Positions 10,837 through 19,032 of a stretch of 64,000 nt of DNA are shown in pieces. This DNA comes from Pseudomonas mendocina. GTDB lineage: Bacteria > Pseudomonadota > Gammaproteobacteria > Pseudomonadales > Pseudomonadaceae. Location of the stretch: the NCBI GenBank assembly GCA_037482215.1, contig CP148074.1, positions 1,116,001 to 1,180,000 of the forward strand, given 5' to 3'. The notes under the pieces are model-generated. The model was not told the DNA's origin. It did not search any database and saw nothing but the letters and a program-made list of their open reading frames with translations. A program made the translations under genes and the position numbers. How positions within the stretch are numbered: the first letter of the stretch is position 1; every line of letters starts with the position of its first letter.

Positions 10837-11610
10837 ATGACTTACCAGACTCTGCTGGTGGAGCAGGTCGCCGCGGTCGGCCTGGTCACCCTTAATCGTC
10901 CTAGCGCCTTAAACGCCATCAACTCTGAGTTGATTGATGAGCTGAATACGGTGCTTGATGGCTTTGAGCGCGATGCATCCATCGGATGTGTAGTGATCAC
11001 TGGCTCGACCAAGGCCTTCGCAGCCGGTGCCGATGTTAAGGAAATGGCCGGCTTGCAGTACCCGGACACCTACCTGGATGACTTCCTCGGACGCTGGGAC
11101 AAAGTCGCACAGCGCCGCAAACCCATTATTGCAGCAGTAGCCGGTCACGCATTGGGTGGCGGATTTGAGCTGGCGTTGATGTGCGATTTCATCATCGCAG
11201 CGGAGAATGCCAATTTCGGCCTGCCGGAAGTTAAATTGGGCGTGATCCCAGGGGCCGGGGGCATCCAGCGCCTGACGCGCCTGGTTGGGCGCGCCAAAGC
11301 CATGGATATGTTGCTCAGCGGTCGCACCATGAATGCCCAAGAAGCAGACCGCACAGGGGTTGTGGCCCGTGTCGTGGCCACTGAGGCGCTGCTTGAGTCG
11401 GCGCTGCAAAGTGCGCAAGCCATTGCCGCTCAGTCACGCACCGCAGTGATGATGCTCAAAGAATGCGTTAACCGCGTGGACGAGGGGGCCTTAGGCGAAG
11501 GGCTACGCTTCGAGCGCAGAATGTTCCAGGCGATCTTCGCTACCCCAGATCAAAAGGAAGGCATGGGCGCCTTTATTGAAAAACGTAAGCCTGACTTTGG
11601 GCGTAAGTGA
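10837..11610 (+). CDS. Enoyl-CoA hydratase
   Basis: A 257-residue crotonase-fold enzyme that hydrates 2-enoyl-CoA to 3-hydroxyacyl-CoA. It shows the oxyanion-hole segments STKAFAAGADVKEMAGL and AAVAGHALGGGFELALMCDF. The first catalytic Glu is in GGGFELAL and the second in FGLPEVKLGVIPGAGG; the downstream LVGRAKAMDMLLSGR is also typical. It completes the beta-oxidation set encoded upstream, supplying the step between the dehydrogenase and the SDR enzyme. It is set off from them by a terminator and carries its own ribosome site (GAAGGTAGCCTCC ATG). Confidence 0.92.
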   Translation: MTYQTLLVEQVAAVGLVTLNRPSALNAINSELIDELNTVLDGFERDASIGCVVITGSTKAFAAGADVKEMAGLQYPDTYLDDFLGRWDKVAQRRKPIIAAVAGHALGGGFELALMCDFIIAAENANFGLPEVKLGVIPGAGGIQRLTRLVGRAKAMDMLLSGRTMNAQEADRTGVVARVVATEALLESALQSAQAIAAQSRTAVMMLKECVNRVDEGALGEGLRFERRMFQAIFATPDQKEGMGAFIEKRKPDFGRK

Positions 11611-11717
11611 GTGCGAAGCTGAGGCTAGTTCTGTCACGGGGGGAGAGGCCATGGGGATTACCCCGGCCAATCTGCTCCCCGCGTCATACGCTTGCAGGTG
11701 TCTGGCTGGTAGCGCAC

Positions 11718-13547
11718 TCACTCAATAATGCGATTGAGTGAGTGCGCCAGTTGATCGATTCGCTCCCGCGTCGCATCAACAAGCTGGCTTATTTGAGCCG
11801 CTGCATCGGATGAGTCACTGGCCAAGTTGCGCACTTCGGATGCAACCACTGCAAAGCCCCGGCCCGCATCACCAGCTCTGGCCGCTTCAATTGCCGCATT
11901 CAGGGCAAGCAAGTTGGTCTGGCTAGATATCCCGGAAATACTGCCAATAATATTGCCGATCTGTTGGCCGACACGAAGCAGCTCATCCATCGCGATTTGC
12001 GTTTCTTTGATGGCTGCCTGGCGGTCAGTGATATCGACACCAATCATCACATGCCGGGTTATACGACCTTCGAAATCCATCAAATGGCTGATGCGAGCAT
12101 CAAACGCGTGCTTATTGCCATCCTGGTCTGAAAACTCCACCAACAGCCTTTTGGCCTGCCCGTTAACTCGGGTTGATTGGTGTGCTGCAACCTGTTGCCA
12201 CAGCTCCCGGCCAATCGCTAAAACCTGATTGGGCGACCCTGCGCGCGTCGCTAGCACTTCATTGTAATGAGCGAGGCTGCCGTCACTGTTCCATTCAACC
12301 AGCAGCAGGGTTTCGTTAATCAGATCGAGGCGATCCAGTGAGTCTTTTGCCTGCTGCTTAGTCGCGGTGATATCTGCCTGCACCGATATGAATTTATTCA
12401 CTCGGCCCGCCTCATCAAACACAGGGTTGATCGACATCGCGACCCAGTAAGGCTTGCCACTTCGGTTGTAGTTCAGGATCTCTTCGTAAAAGGGTTCTGC
12501 ACGAGCCAAACAGTCGCGGATACGGGCAACTGTGGCCGAGTCCGTACCATCTCCCTGGAGCAGCCGCCCTGGGATTTGACCTTTAATGTCCTCTAGCGAG
12601 TAGCCGGTCATTTGAGTGAACCCACGGTTTACGTACTCAATGGCCCCCTTATTGTCAGTAATAACCACCGCGTTACTGGTTTCATTGGCCACGAGAGAAA
12701 GCATTGCAACTTCCTCTCTGCGGCACACCTCTTCGGTGACATCCTTCACGAACGCAGTAAACAACACCTTGTTGCCCGTAGTGACCCGCGTCAGGGTGAA
12801 AAGCCCCCACTTGAGTCCCCCATCTTTGCAGTAAACAGGGAGCTCCACGGGCTTTCCGATGATGTGGTTGATGCCTGTCTGCCGATTGCGATTTACGTAA
12901 GTGTCATGATTATTGCGATGCTCAGGGCTTACCAGCATCCGAACATTCTTGCCGATGAGTTCTTGGCTGTTGTAACCCCAAAGCTCTACAGCAGCAGTGT
13001 TGCAGAAAATAATGTTGTTACTTTCATCAATCGTGATGACTGCATCGTTGGATTGATGAAGAACCTGCTCAATCAATGTGCGCTCTTCACGCTCAATACT
13101 GCAGTCACGGGCAAACGCGGTGTAGTAGATATGTCTGCCAACATTGATTTTAGAAAGTGTTAAGTTGATCCAAGTGGTGGAACCATCTTTTCGTTCAATC
13201 TCTAATTCAATGGCTGAGCCTACAGTCCTGTCAGTGCCTTCTGTTCGGTGCCTGTTTATGTATTGGTCGTGCTGGGCACGGTGCTGGACAGGTACGAGAA
13301 GTTTGACATTTTTCCCCATGACTTCTTCGGACGTATATCCCCAAAGTTTCTGCGCAGCGGTGTTATAGCCAATAACATTGTTATTGTTGTCGATTGTCAC
13401 TATGGCAATAGTGCTCTGCTGTAAAGACTTGATCGCAATCTGGGACTTCTTCAACAACATAATGATATTTCCAATAATCGAGCTTGTTTCAAGGCAATGC
13501 TCGGCTAGCCCTAAGTCGTGTGCTTCGAGTTCTTTGAGTTGAATCAA
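11718..13547 (-). CDS. Soluble multi-PAS methyl-accepting chemotaxis protein
   Basis: A 609-residue cytoplasmic chemoreceptor with about four tandem PAS domains ([48 protein letters not shown] and a fourth near residue 410). A short signalling hairpin with the tip [19 protein letters not shown] closes the protein; no transmembrane segment is visible. The shape resembles BdlA/Aer-2-type PAS receptors that sense oxygen or redox state. The first two PAS domains are clearly duplicates of each other ([17 protein letters not shown] and [17 protein letters not shown]). The start is uncertain: the frame opens with TTG at 13547 without a clear ribosome site; ATG at codon 30 is the alternative. Confidence 0.85.
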   Translation of the reverse strand: MIQLKELEAHDLGLAEHCLETSSIIGNIIMLLKKSQIAIKSLQQSTIAIVTIDNNNNVIGYNTAAQKLWGYTSEEVMGKNVKLLVPVQHRAQHDQYINRHRTEGTDRTVGSAIELEIERKDGSTTWINLTLSKINVGRHIYYTAFARDCSIEREERTLIEQVLHQSNDAVITIDESNNIIFCNTAAVELWGYNSQELIGKNVRMLVSPEHRNNHDTYVNRNRQTGINHIIGKPVELPVYCKDGGLKWGLFTLTRVTTGNKVLFTAFVKDVTEEVCRREEVAMLSLVANETSNAVVITDNKGAIEYVNRGFTQMTGYSLEDIKGQIPGRLLQGDGTDSATVARIRDCLARAEPFYEEILNYNRSGKPYWVAMSINPVFDEAGRVNKFISVQADITATKQQAKDSLDRLDLINETLLLVEWNSDGSLAHYNEVLATRAGSPNQVLAIGRELWQQVAAHQSTRVNGQAKRLLVEFSDQDGNKHAFDARISHLMDFEGRITRHVMIGVDITDRQAAIKETQIAMDELLRVGQQIGNIIGSISGISSQTNLLALNAAIEAARAGDAGRGFAVVASEVRNLASDSSDAAAQISQLVDATRERIDQLAHSLNRIIE

Positions 13548-14097
13548 TTGTGGTCACTGGCAGAGGAACGATCCGTGCCCAAATCAGCTGAACTGCGATG
13601 GCAGACAGCCGCAGTGTCGCAACGCTTAGTCGATGAGACCGACCGCCAGCCAGTCGGCTAGCAACGCTGCTATTGGGCTGTGTCCCCGATGGAGCAAGGT
13701 GCTTGCATTATGAATCAGAAACCAAATACTTGTACAATACAATTTTCTTGTACAGTATTGCTTTGCCTGCGCTACCATGTCGCTGCCCAAGGTTCTCGTG
13801 ATCGGAATTCACTAGGACAGGAAAGGGCTGGTGCTGGTTAGATGTCGCAATCACTGCGTGCTTGGGCCACGCTATCCCATGCGTGGCTCGCTTTTGGGAC
13901 AGAGTGGGCGTGGGCTGTTTCTAGGTGAACGCACAGGTGTGAGCTTCAGGGGACATGCTACAAAGTTTTCTGATTGTATAGATTTTTACTGTGTGGCTGG
14001 TGGGCTAGTTTCCGCTGACCTGAGTGCGGTTTCGAGGCATGAACCTCGAAGTGACTATAAAGAATGATTTTTAAGTGGCCTGCGTGTTGGAGAGATC
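13548..14097. promoter_or_regulatory. Intergenic region with TTGTACA direct repeats
   Basis: This 550-bp stretch separates the divergent PAS receptor and EAL genes. TTGTACAATA (13730-13739) and TTGTACAGTA (13748-13757) are repeated with an 18-bp period, close to two helical turns, in an AT-rich patch. That is what a tandem regulator site would look like. A short open frame at 13831-14067 has no ribosome site or recognisable protein features. Confidence 0.35.
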
Positions 14098-14877
14098 ATG
14101 TTAATCGCAAAACAAAGCCATTCGAATAAGGAAGCGCCCAAAGTGGGTTGCTCCGAGTGCCGAAATATTGAAGGCTTAGGTTTTGATTTCACCATGGCAT
14201 TCCAGCCGATTGTCGACGTTGTCGATAATCGTCCATACGCCTATGAAGCGCTAGTACGTGGAATAAATGGTGAAAGCGCTGGTGATATTTTGGGCAGGGT
14301 CAATGACACCAATCGCTATCGGTTTGATCAGGCGTGCAGAGTTAAAGCGATAGAGCAGGCATCGCGTTTAGGCTTGCAAAACATACCAGACTGCCTGTTG
14401 AGTATTAACTTTTTACCTAATGCAGTTTACAGGCCGGAAACCTGTATCAGAGCAACGCTAGAGGCAGCCAGGAAATATCAATTTCCCCTAGAGCGGATTA
14501 TGTTTGAAGTCACTGAAGGTGAGCAGATACATGATACCGAACACCTTAAGAATATATTTAAAGAATACAGCCGACAGGGTTTCACCACCGCAATTGATGA
14601 TTTTGGTGCTGGCTATTCGGGCTTGAACTTGCTCGCTAACTTTCAACCCCACGTAATAAAACTCGACATGGCCCTGACACGTAATCTACATCAGGATTCA
14701 GTGCGCCAAGCCATCGTCTCCGGCATCGTCCTCGTCGCCGATCGGCTGGGCATTCGCATAGTTGCCGAAGGTATTGAGCACGCCGGTGAGCGTGATGCAC
14801 TACGAGAGCTCGGTATCCGCTATATGCAAGGCTACTTATTCGCCAAACCACAGATTGGGACGTTGCAACTTTGCTAG
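14098..14877 (+). CDS. EAL-domain cyclic-di-GMP phosphodiesterase
   Basis: A 259-residue single-domain EAL protein predicted to hydrolyse c-di-GMP. Metal and substrate motifs are intact: EALVRG (EAL), SINFLPNAVY, MFEVTEGE, the loop 6 segment AIDDFGAGYSGLNLL, VIKLDMAL and IVAEGIEH. No GGDEF, signal peptide or membrane segment is visible. The N-terminal CSECRNIEG is a short cysteine-containing lead-in, resembling the extension in some BLUF-EAL or stand-alone EAL proteins. It is transcribed away from the PAS chemoreceptor and ends before a strong terminator at the prophage border. Confidence 0.88.
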   Translation: MLIAKQSHSNKEAPKVGCSECRNIEGLGFDFTMAFQPIVDVVDNRPYAYEALVRGINGESAGDILGRVNDTNRYRFDQACRVKAIEQASRLGLQNIPDCLLSINFLPNAVYRPETCIRATLEAARKYQFPLERIMFEVTEGEQIHDTEHLKNIFKEYSRQGFTTAIDDFGAGYSGLNLLANFQPHVIKLDMALTRNLHQDSVRQAIVSGIVLVADRLGIRIVAEGIEHAGERDALRELGIRYMQGYLFAKPQIGTLQLC

Positions 14878-14981
14878 TGTCGCTTTAACAAAGCATGCAA
14901 GTCTGCACACACCACAGGGAGAGGCAGTTTGGTGTGTACTAGAGTCAGCTAGACGATTTGGTATCGGGTCGATAGCGCTTA

Positions 14982-15025
14982 AACACAAAAGCCCTGGTCA
15001 TTTTCATGGCCAGGGCTTTTGTGTT
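14982..15025. terminator. Strong bidirectional terminator at the prophage left border
   Basis: A 16-bp perfect stem (AACACAAAAGCCCTGG / CCAGGGCTTTTGTGTT), extendable through CAT/ATG in the loop. Its A-rich and T-rich arms allow termination on both strands. It ends the EAL gene and lies just left of a tRNA-3'-end-like fragment. Confidence 0.9.
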
Positions 15026-15030
15026 GCATT

Positions 15031-15050
15031 TGGCCGGGGGGATTTGAACC
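15031..15050 (-). other. tRNA/tmRNA 3'-end-like fragment, left prophage border
   Basis: Read on the minus strand, this is a T-loop GGTTCAAATCC followed by CCCCGGCCA, as in the last 20 bases of a tRNA or tmRNA. No tRNA body adjoins it. A related fragment lies at 26293-26315. It may be part of an attachment site left by integration. The 216 bp from here to the DUF2971 gene hold only this fragment and the repeat at 15145. Confidence 0.5.
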
Positions 15051-15144
15051 AGTTTTCAAAGGGTGTCAATTCGGCTCTATTCAGCATGTTACGGTGTTTT
15101 CAGCTTTTTAACTGGATCAGTTCGGTACTGTTTAGGGGCAGTGA

Positions 15145-15166
15145 TTTCGACACTTTTTCGACACTT
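15145..15166. repeat. 22-bp direct repeat, left end of filamentous prophage
   Basis: TTTCGACACTTTTTCGACAC plus TT is identical to 26225-26246. It contains two tandem copies of a TTTCGACACT unit, and one more TTTTCGACACTT occurs inside the replication gene near 25106. The pair encloses the phage genes, so it is either the att repeat or a set of integrase arm-type sites. Confidence 0.7.
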
Positions 15167-15266
15167 GTGCAGCTTTAACTCATTACTTCTGAAGCGCAAA
15201 AAATAGTTAAAGTGCTGGTGACACTCCCTGTGCGCATCTTTTTCATTCATTGGCTGAATAAGTTTT

Positions 15267-16133
15267 TCAGAAAACCCTTAATGAGCATTCACTTTCATTA
15301 ACTTCACATTCGATAGAGTGCTTTTCTAGAAAATCTTCTAGGCCTTCTCGAGCTAGTTTCATGTTTAAGTTTGGCCCAATCGTAATTCCTTTTATAGATT
15401 CAGGGTCTATAGGGTATTCAAAATAAGGGACTATTATTCCGGATTTGGTTCTGAATTTAGTGATGTGGTCTTTTGCTAGTGCTGATTGAATTATAAGTCT
15501 TGTTTCCTGTTCGTCGTGAAACTCTTTAGGCTTTACTGCGCAGGTATGGAAAAATAGGTCGTTAGCTAATCTATGCATGGCATCTGTAAGGTCGCTCATT
15601 ATTGGCTGATGTTTCTTTGCTAGTGGTTGACTTATATTTATTGCTATGGAATTTGAGTGTTTTTCAATTTCTTTAAGAAAATCTTTAAGTTCTAATATTG
15701 TGCTGATTTTATCTTCGTTGTAGCTGACATCTTCTAGTCGGGCTACTACTTTTTTTTCTTTTTCCAATACACCGTCTATGAGTATTTTTTCTACGTGAAA
15801 TTCTATTGAGTAGCCTGCATTCTTGGGGCAGTAAGACATCCATTGTCGTAGGTTATCTCTGGCTCTCGAGAAGGAGACGATATAGTTGTTCCTTTTTGTT
15901 AGGTTGTTTTGGATGAAGTCTGGTATGACGTTGTAAAGTCCTCTAGTGGCTTTTTTAACTTCATTGTCGCTGGGGTTGCTTGTCGCATGTTGAGCACAGA
16001 TTTTTTTAATGTGATTGATCCCGGCATTCATTTCTTGAGAGTCATTTAAAAAACGTATGTCTGTAGCCCATAGCTTTTTATTCTGAATGATGCCGACCAG
16101 GCCATTAACATCTGTATAGTGGTGAAGTTCCAT
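15267..16133 (-). CDS. DUF2971-family protein, prophage cargo
   Basis: A 288-residue protein with the DUF2971 signature: N-terminal LHHYTDVNGLVGIIQNKKLW and ATDIRFLNDSQEMNAG, then YIVSFSRARDNLRQWMSYC and a C-terminal KPKEFHDEQETRLII with PESIKGITIGP. DUF2971 proteins are common cargo in phages and islands and have been linked to phage defence or toxicity; their biochemistry is not settled. The gene is markedly AT-rich compared with its neighbours. It sits between the left border repeat and the phage regulatory genes and is transcribed toward the border, the usual place for accessory genes in Pf-like prophages. Confidence 0.75.
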   Translation of the reverse strand: MELHHYTDVNGLVGIIQNKKLWATDIRFLNDSQEMNAGINHIKKICAQHATSNPSDNEVKKATRGLYNVIPDFIQNNLTKRNNYIVSFSRARDNLRQWMSYCPKNAGYSIEFHVEKILIDGVLEKEKKVVARLEDVSYNEDKISTILELKDFLKEIEKHSNSIAINISQPLAKKHQPIMSDLTDAMHRLANDLFFHTCAVKPKEFHDEQETRLIIQSALAKDHITKFRTKSGIIVPYFEYPIDPESIKGITIGPNLNMKLAREGLEDFLEKHSIECEVNESECSLRVF

Positions 16134-16257
16134 TAAATAGCCTCCTGTCTAATATAAGTAGAGTTTTTTAAATTGTATTTGTGAACTCTTAAGTTCTGTT
16201 TGATGGGAAATCTGCATGGCATTTGGTAGCTCTTTGAACTGCCATCTTTTATAACGC

Positions 16258-16998
16258 TTATCCCATCGGGCTAAAGGTGTTTGCTGCTGAACAATAGCGT
16301 AGTTTCATTCGCTCGCTGTAGTCCTGCCGATCAAGATCGTACTGTTTGCGCCATCGTCTGCACTCTTCGTGGTAGTGCTGCTTTGCGCCTTTTCTGCATT
16401 CTCGGTATTCAATAGACCCGCGCCGGTAGTTTGCGCAGACGCTTGAGCTGTCGATGTAGTTATTTACTGATATCCACTGTGCACGGTATGCCGTGCTGCC
16501 ATCCCAGCTTTTGATCGTTTGGAGTGTGCGTTCCTGCACTGGCTCGTTGCGTCTTTGCTGGGGGCGCTGCTGCGCTATGGTTTGGCTGGGTGGCGGTGTG
16601 TAGATGTTTACAGGCTGCTTTGGCCTGTAGTTACCATCATTGAAGTCGTTAATTCTGTTCCCGCTCTGTGCGCGCTGCCTTTCGATTTCTTCAATCTTTT
16701 CAAGTCGTCGCATTTCGGCTTGTCTGATAGCTTCGCGAATTTGTTCTTCTGTTAGTTGGCGCGGCTCTGATTGAATCGGTTGTGGCGGGATGGCGGGGGA
16801 TGGGGAGCCAAAAAGAGGCTGTCCGTTTATACGGATGGCTTGTTTGAGATGGTTTAGGTCGATCTGTATGGGGTTTCCATATTTAAGTGCGAGTGCCCAA
16901 GCTATAGCTGAAGCTATACCTATGATCAGAATGGTTTTCAGAGGTGACCGGCGCTTTCTTCTTATGTAGGCGGGGGCATCATCCCAGTCCGTTCTCAT
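16258..16998 (-). CDS. Single-pass membrane protein of unknown function
   Basis: A 246-residue protein with a basic N-terminus (YIRRKRRSPLK), one membrane segment at residues ~20-40 (TILIIGIASAIAWALAL), a charged predicted helix around residues 85-115 and a proline/glutamine-rich linker. A Cys-containing C-terminal domain follows (CANYRRGSIEYRECRKGAKQHYHEECRRW). The positive residues before the membrane segment suggest an N-in/C-out topology with the Cys domain in the periplasm. I do not recognise the family. It is transcribed with the repressor-like gene and DUF2971, away from the phage structural operon, and may serve host exclusion or envelope modification (speculation). Confidence 0.6.
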   Translation of the reverse strand: MRTDWDDAPAYIRRKRRSPLKTILIIGIASAIAWALALKYGNPIQIDLNHLKQAIRINGQPLFGSPSPAIPPQPIQSEPRQLTEEQIREAIRQAEMRRLEKIEEIERQRAQSGNRINDFNDGNYRPKQPVNIYTPPPSQTIAQQRPQQRRNEPVQERTLQTIKSWDGSTAYRAQWISVNNYIDSSSVCANYRRGSIEYRECRKGAKQHYHEECRRWRKQYDLDRQDYSERMKLRYCSAANTFSPMG

Positions 16999-17069
16999 GC
17001 TGTTTCCTTATTATTCTTTGCCTTTTTTCGCCTGGGCGTACCACTTCAACGCGACTTCTTTGGTTATAG

Positions 17070-17354
17070 CTATCCCGCGCTTGGTTTGGGCAAGTTTGAA
17101 TTTGCTGCGTCGTATTCAGGGCTTCTATGCCCATTCTCGGGCTCAATTTTTCCGCTGATCAACCACAGTGCATATTCGGGAAATACTTGGGCAAGGATTC
17201 CTACCTCCTCAGTACTGATGCGTATCTTCCCGCTACTGATGTTTCTCCATCGCTCATAGTTTTTCCCGCCTTCTTCACTCAGGCGTTTAGGGCCAACTTC
17301 GCGAATCAATGCAAGCGCTCTATTGCGCACTTCATCCATATTCAAAAAATTCAT
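17070..17354 (-). CDS. Phage helix-turn-helix repressor-like protein
   Basis: A 94-residue protein. It resembles small DNA-binding proteins at the regulatory end of Pseudomonas filamentous prophages, with RNRALALIREVGPKRLSEEG, ERWRNISSGKIRISTEEVGI and LAQVFPEYALWLISGKIEPE, the last being typical of phage repressors. It is transcribed divergently from the excisionase-like gene across a 70-bp region full of GCGTAA/TTACGC and TTTACTCC/GGAGTAAA repeats. A lysogeny-control role is inferred from that arrangement. Confidence 0.7.
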   Translation of the reverse strand: MNFLNMDEVRNRALALIREVGPKRLSEEGGKNYERWRNISSGKIRISTEEVGILAQVFPEYALWLISGKIEPENGHRSPEYDAANSNLPKPSAG

Positions 17355-17355
17355 T

Positions 17356-17420
17356 ATGCGTAACCTTTACTCCGTGCAAATACAGAGTAAGATTTACGCA
17401 GGAGTAAATATTACGCAAAT
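17356..17420. promoter_or_regulatory. Prophage switch operator region
   Basis: Between the divergent repressor-like and excisionase-like genes lie GCGTAA (17358), TTTACTCC (17366), GAGTAA (17385), TTACGC (17394), GGAGTAAA (17401) and TTACGC (17411). The first and second elements recur as inverted partners, giving nested dyads that overlap both start regions. This is what a phage repressor operator would look like. Confidence 0.6.
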
Positions 17421-17455
17421 TCAGCTTGCGCCTAATGACCCTAAATAGTGCCGGA

Positions 17456-17680
17456 ATGAACCAGACAATGGAAATAGAAAACCAAGATCAGCCCCAAGTC
17501 GCCCCTCTGGCAGATGTTGAGTTGCCTGAGGTTTGGGCCGAACGCAATGGCGTTACTGTCGGCACTGCTCGTGGATGGGTCAAAAAATCCGTTCTGCCTT
17601 CACTTCGTGTCGGTAAACGCCGCATGGTCAATTGCGTTCTTTGGCGTCAGTACCTTGCTGAGCGGGAGTGGGTGGAATGA
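17456..17680 (+). CDS. Excisionase/MerR-like DNA-binding protein
   Basis: A small protein whose C-terminal half is a winged helix of the excisionase type: LPEVWAERNGVTVGTARGW is the helix-turn-helix and VLPSLRVGKRRMVN the wing. It probably regulates early phage transcription and/or excision with the integrase at the right end of the prophage. The start is uncertain; in-frame options are TTG 17426, ATG 17435, ATG 17456 and ATG 17468, none with a strong ribosome site, while the domain is intact in all. The stop TGA directly abuts the next ATG. Confidence 0.7.
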   Translation: MNQTMEIENQDQPQVAPLADVELPEVWAERNGVTVGTARGWVKKSVLPSLRVGKRRMVNCVLWRQYLAEREWVE

Positions 17681-17974
17681 ATGAAAAGCCTGAATCAGTA
17701 CCTGCGCCAACCCCATCAGCCGGACTGCACCTGCTCGGTGTGCTGGGTAAAGATCGAAGCGGCCAAGCTGGTTCAAACACCGTCCGTACAGTGCGACCAA
17801 TGTCGCCCGTCATCGGCGCTCTTGGTCAACTGCCGTTGGCAAATAACTCCGGCCTTCAAGTGCCCCAGCCACACGCCAAGCTCCCGGCCCCCTCGTTACT
17901 GGTACTGCATCCAGAACATCGGCAAACCGGTGCCTTTTGTACCGATTCACGAACCATTCGATTTGGTGGGGTGA
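17681..17974 (+). CDS. Small cysteine-rich phage protein
   Basis: A 97-residue protein with paired cysteines (CTCSVCW near residue 16 and CDQC near 38) that could bind zinc; the C-terminus is proline/aromatic-rich. It starts on the base after the previous stop and ends 4 bp before the next gene, the tight packing expected in an inovirus early operon. An overlapping frame (17668-17982) is open but lacks the cysteine pattern. Function unknown. Confidence 0.5.
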   Translation: MKSLNQYLRQPHQPDCTCSVCWVKIEAAKLVQTPSVQCDQCRPSSALLVNCRWQITPAFKCPSHTPSSRPPRYWYCIQNIGKPVPFVPIHEPFDLVG

Positions 17975-17978
17975 CAGC

Positions 17979-18197
17979 ATGAGAATTCCATCTTTCGCTA
18001 TCAACGCGTTTCTTTTCTTCTTTTTCTTAACGATTACTTATTCATTGTGTGCGCCGTTTTTGCCCGGTTCCTTTGAGACCGTGCGTGATGTTATCGAAAG
18101 ACTCTCGCCTCCGGCATCCGTGACTGGCCCCGCTGATGCAACTGATACAGCGCCGCTTGTTCCGCCAGTCGCGGGTGGCGGTGGCGAAACGGGATAA
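17979..18197 (+). CDS. Small membrane protein of filamentous prophage
   Basis: A 72-residue protein starting MRIPSFAINAFLFFFFL, with a strongly hydrophobic N-terminal segment (residues ~5-25) that is either a signal anchor or a signal peptide. A Pro/Ala/Thr-rich tail ending in GGGGETG follows. It lies 4 bp after the Cys-rich gene and just before a terminator hairpin. No family was recognised; it may be a morphogenesis or minor envelope protein. Confidence 0.5.
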   Translation: MRIPSFAINAFLFFFFLTITYSLCAPFLPGSFETVRDVIERLSPPASVTGPADATDTAPLVPPVAGGGGETG

Positions 18198-18224
18198 CAA
18201 GGGCAGGGCCCTTGGTGTTTTAAC
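18198..18224 (+). terminator. Terminator-like hairpin before ssDNA-binding gene
   Basis: The stem CAAGGGC/GCCCTTG with a 3-base loop is followed by GGTGTTTT. It would attenuate transcription between early and DNA-binding/coat genes. The rest of the 168-bp gap to 18366 shows nothing else I can support. Confidence 0.55.
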
Positions 18225-18366
18225 TCAGATTCAACGCATTAACCGGATTTAACCGCGTAAGCCGAAACAACCAGCAGCGTGAACGTGTGAGTTCACCTGA
18301 CGGGATCGCTCGGCCTGCGTAAAGGCAAAACCGCGCAATAAGGCGCAATTAAGTGAGGTATCAAAA

Positions 18367-18708
18367 ATGGCTCGTTCCACTATGGAAGTTGCGTTTATCG
18401 GCACTCAGATGACCCAAGTAGAAGGCGCTAAGTACGCCAAGATTTTCTACGGTGATGAAGCCGACGGTAAAACTGAACACGGCCTGTCAGTTATCGGCAT
18501 GCCCATCGCTGATGATGTTGCAGATGAAGTCTTTTTTGCCGGCTCGCAATTCGATCCGCTCCAGATGGTTCGTATCACTTTCGAGGTCGCGCGTGGTGGT
18601 CAGAACAAGGGCAAAAACCTCGCTCTGCACATTGAAGCCGTGAATCCAAAGCCTGCGACCTCTACGGCTCCGGTTTCCAAGGCCTCGGCTGATCCAGTTA
18701 AGCCCTAA
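18367..18708 (+). CDS. Phage single-stranded DNA-binding protein (pV-like)
   Basis: A 113-residue protein resembling the ssDNA-binding proteins of Pf-type inoviruses, which coat the single-stranded progeny genome before export. The body (MARSTMEVAFIGTQMTQVE ... MVRITFEVARGGQNKG) has an OB-fold-like beta-rich character. The C-terminus is an Ala/Pro/Thr/Ser tail. A good ribosome site (AAGTGAGG) precedes the ATG. It is the first gene of the coat operon, where this gene stands in Pf-like phages. The assignment rests on length, context and recalled similarity. Confidence 0.75.
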   Translation: MARSTMEVAFIGTQMTQVEGAKYAKIFYGDEADGKTEHGLSVIGMPIADDVADEVFFAGSQFDPLQMVRITFEVARGGQNKGKNLALHIEAVNPKPATSTAPVSKASADPVKP

Positions 18709-18710
18709 GG

Positions 18711-18908
18711 GTGACGGCCATGCTGATCGTTGATCGTGTGTTCTGTGACAGCTGCATGTGTCTGATGGGGCAGCTGCATAACTTCTCTCAAGAGGAGCAG
18801 GAACGTATCAGCGACTTCCGCATGGCTCCCGATTTTTGCTTATGCCCTGACTGCGCTCCGATTCGTGTCGAGGCGGATAAGCAGCAGGGCAGTTCAACCG
18901 AGGGTTAG
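18711..18908 (+). CDS. Small CxxC-containing phage protein
   Basis: A 65-residue protein with two CxxC-type pairs (CDSCMC near residue 12 and CLCPDC near 45), suggesting a zinc-binding knuckle. It lies 2 bp after the ssDNA-binding gene and is followed by two very small membrane-protein genes. Function unknown. Confidence 0.6.
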   Translation: MTAMLIVDRVFCDSCMCLMGQLHNFSQEEQERISDFRMAPDFCLCPDCAPIRVEADKQQGSSTEG

Positions 18909-18910
18909 TC

Positions 18911-19027
18911 ATGGGGATTGAGGCCTATTTAGCAAACGTCACCCTTGGCGACCTTTGGGCGCTGCAATTCATTCAAGGGGCATTAACGCTGATGGCCCTT
19001 GGTTTGATTCACGGGCATCAGAGGTAA
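18911..19027 (+). CDS. 38-residue membrane protein, minor coat candidate
   Basis: A tiny gene with product MGIEAYLANVTLGDLWALQF and one hydrophobic segment to the end (ALTLMALGLIHGHQR). It is in the position and size class of inovirus pVII/pIX end-cap proteins, between the Cys-rich gene and a second small membrane protein. Its ATG is 3 bp after the previous stop. Support comes from context and hydropathy only. Confidence 0.55.
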   Translation: MGIEAYLANVTLGDLWALQFIQGALTLMALGLIHGHQR

Positions 19028-19032
19028 CGGAT

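Noticed and set aside
13831..14067. 78-codon frame between the PAS receptor and EAL genes
   Set aside because: No ribosome site, Arg/Gly/Ser-rich composition without structure, and it overlaps AT-rich regulatory-looking sequence.
15031..15050. Complete tRNA gene at the prophage border
   Set aside because: Only the T-loop and part of the acceptor are present; no anticodon or D-arm can be folded on either side.
17668..17982. Overlapping 104-codon frame in the phage early region
   Set aside because: The frame at 17681-17974 has paired cysteines and starts exactly after the preceding stop, so it is the better gene; both cannot easily be real.
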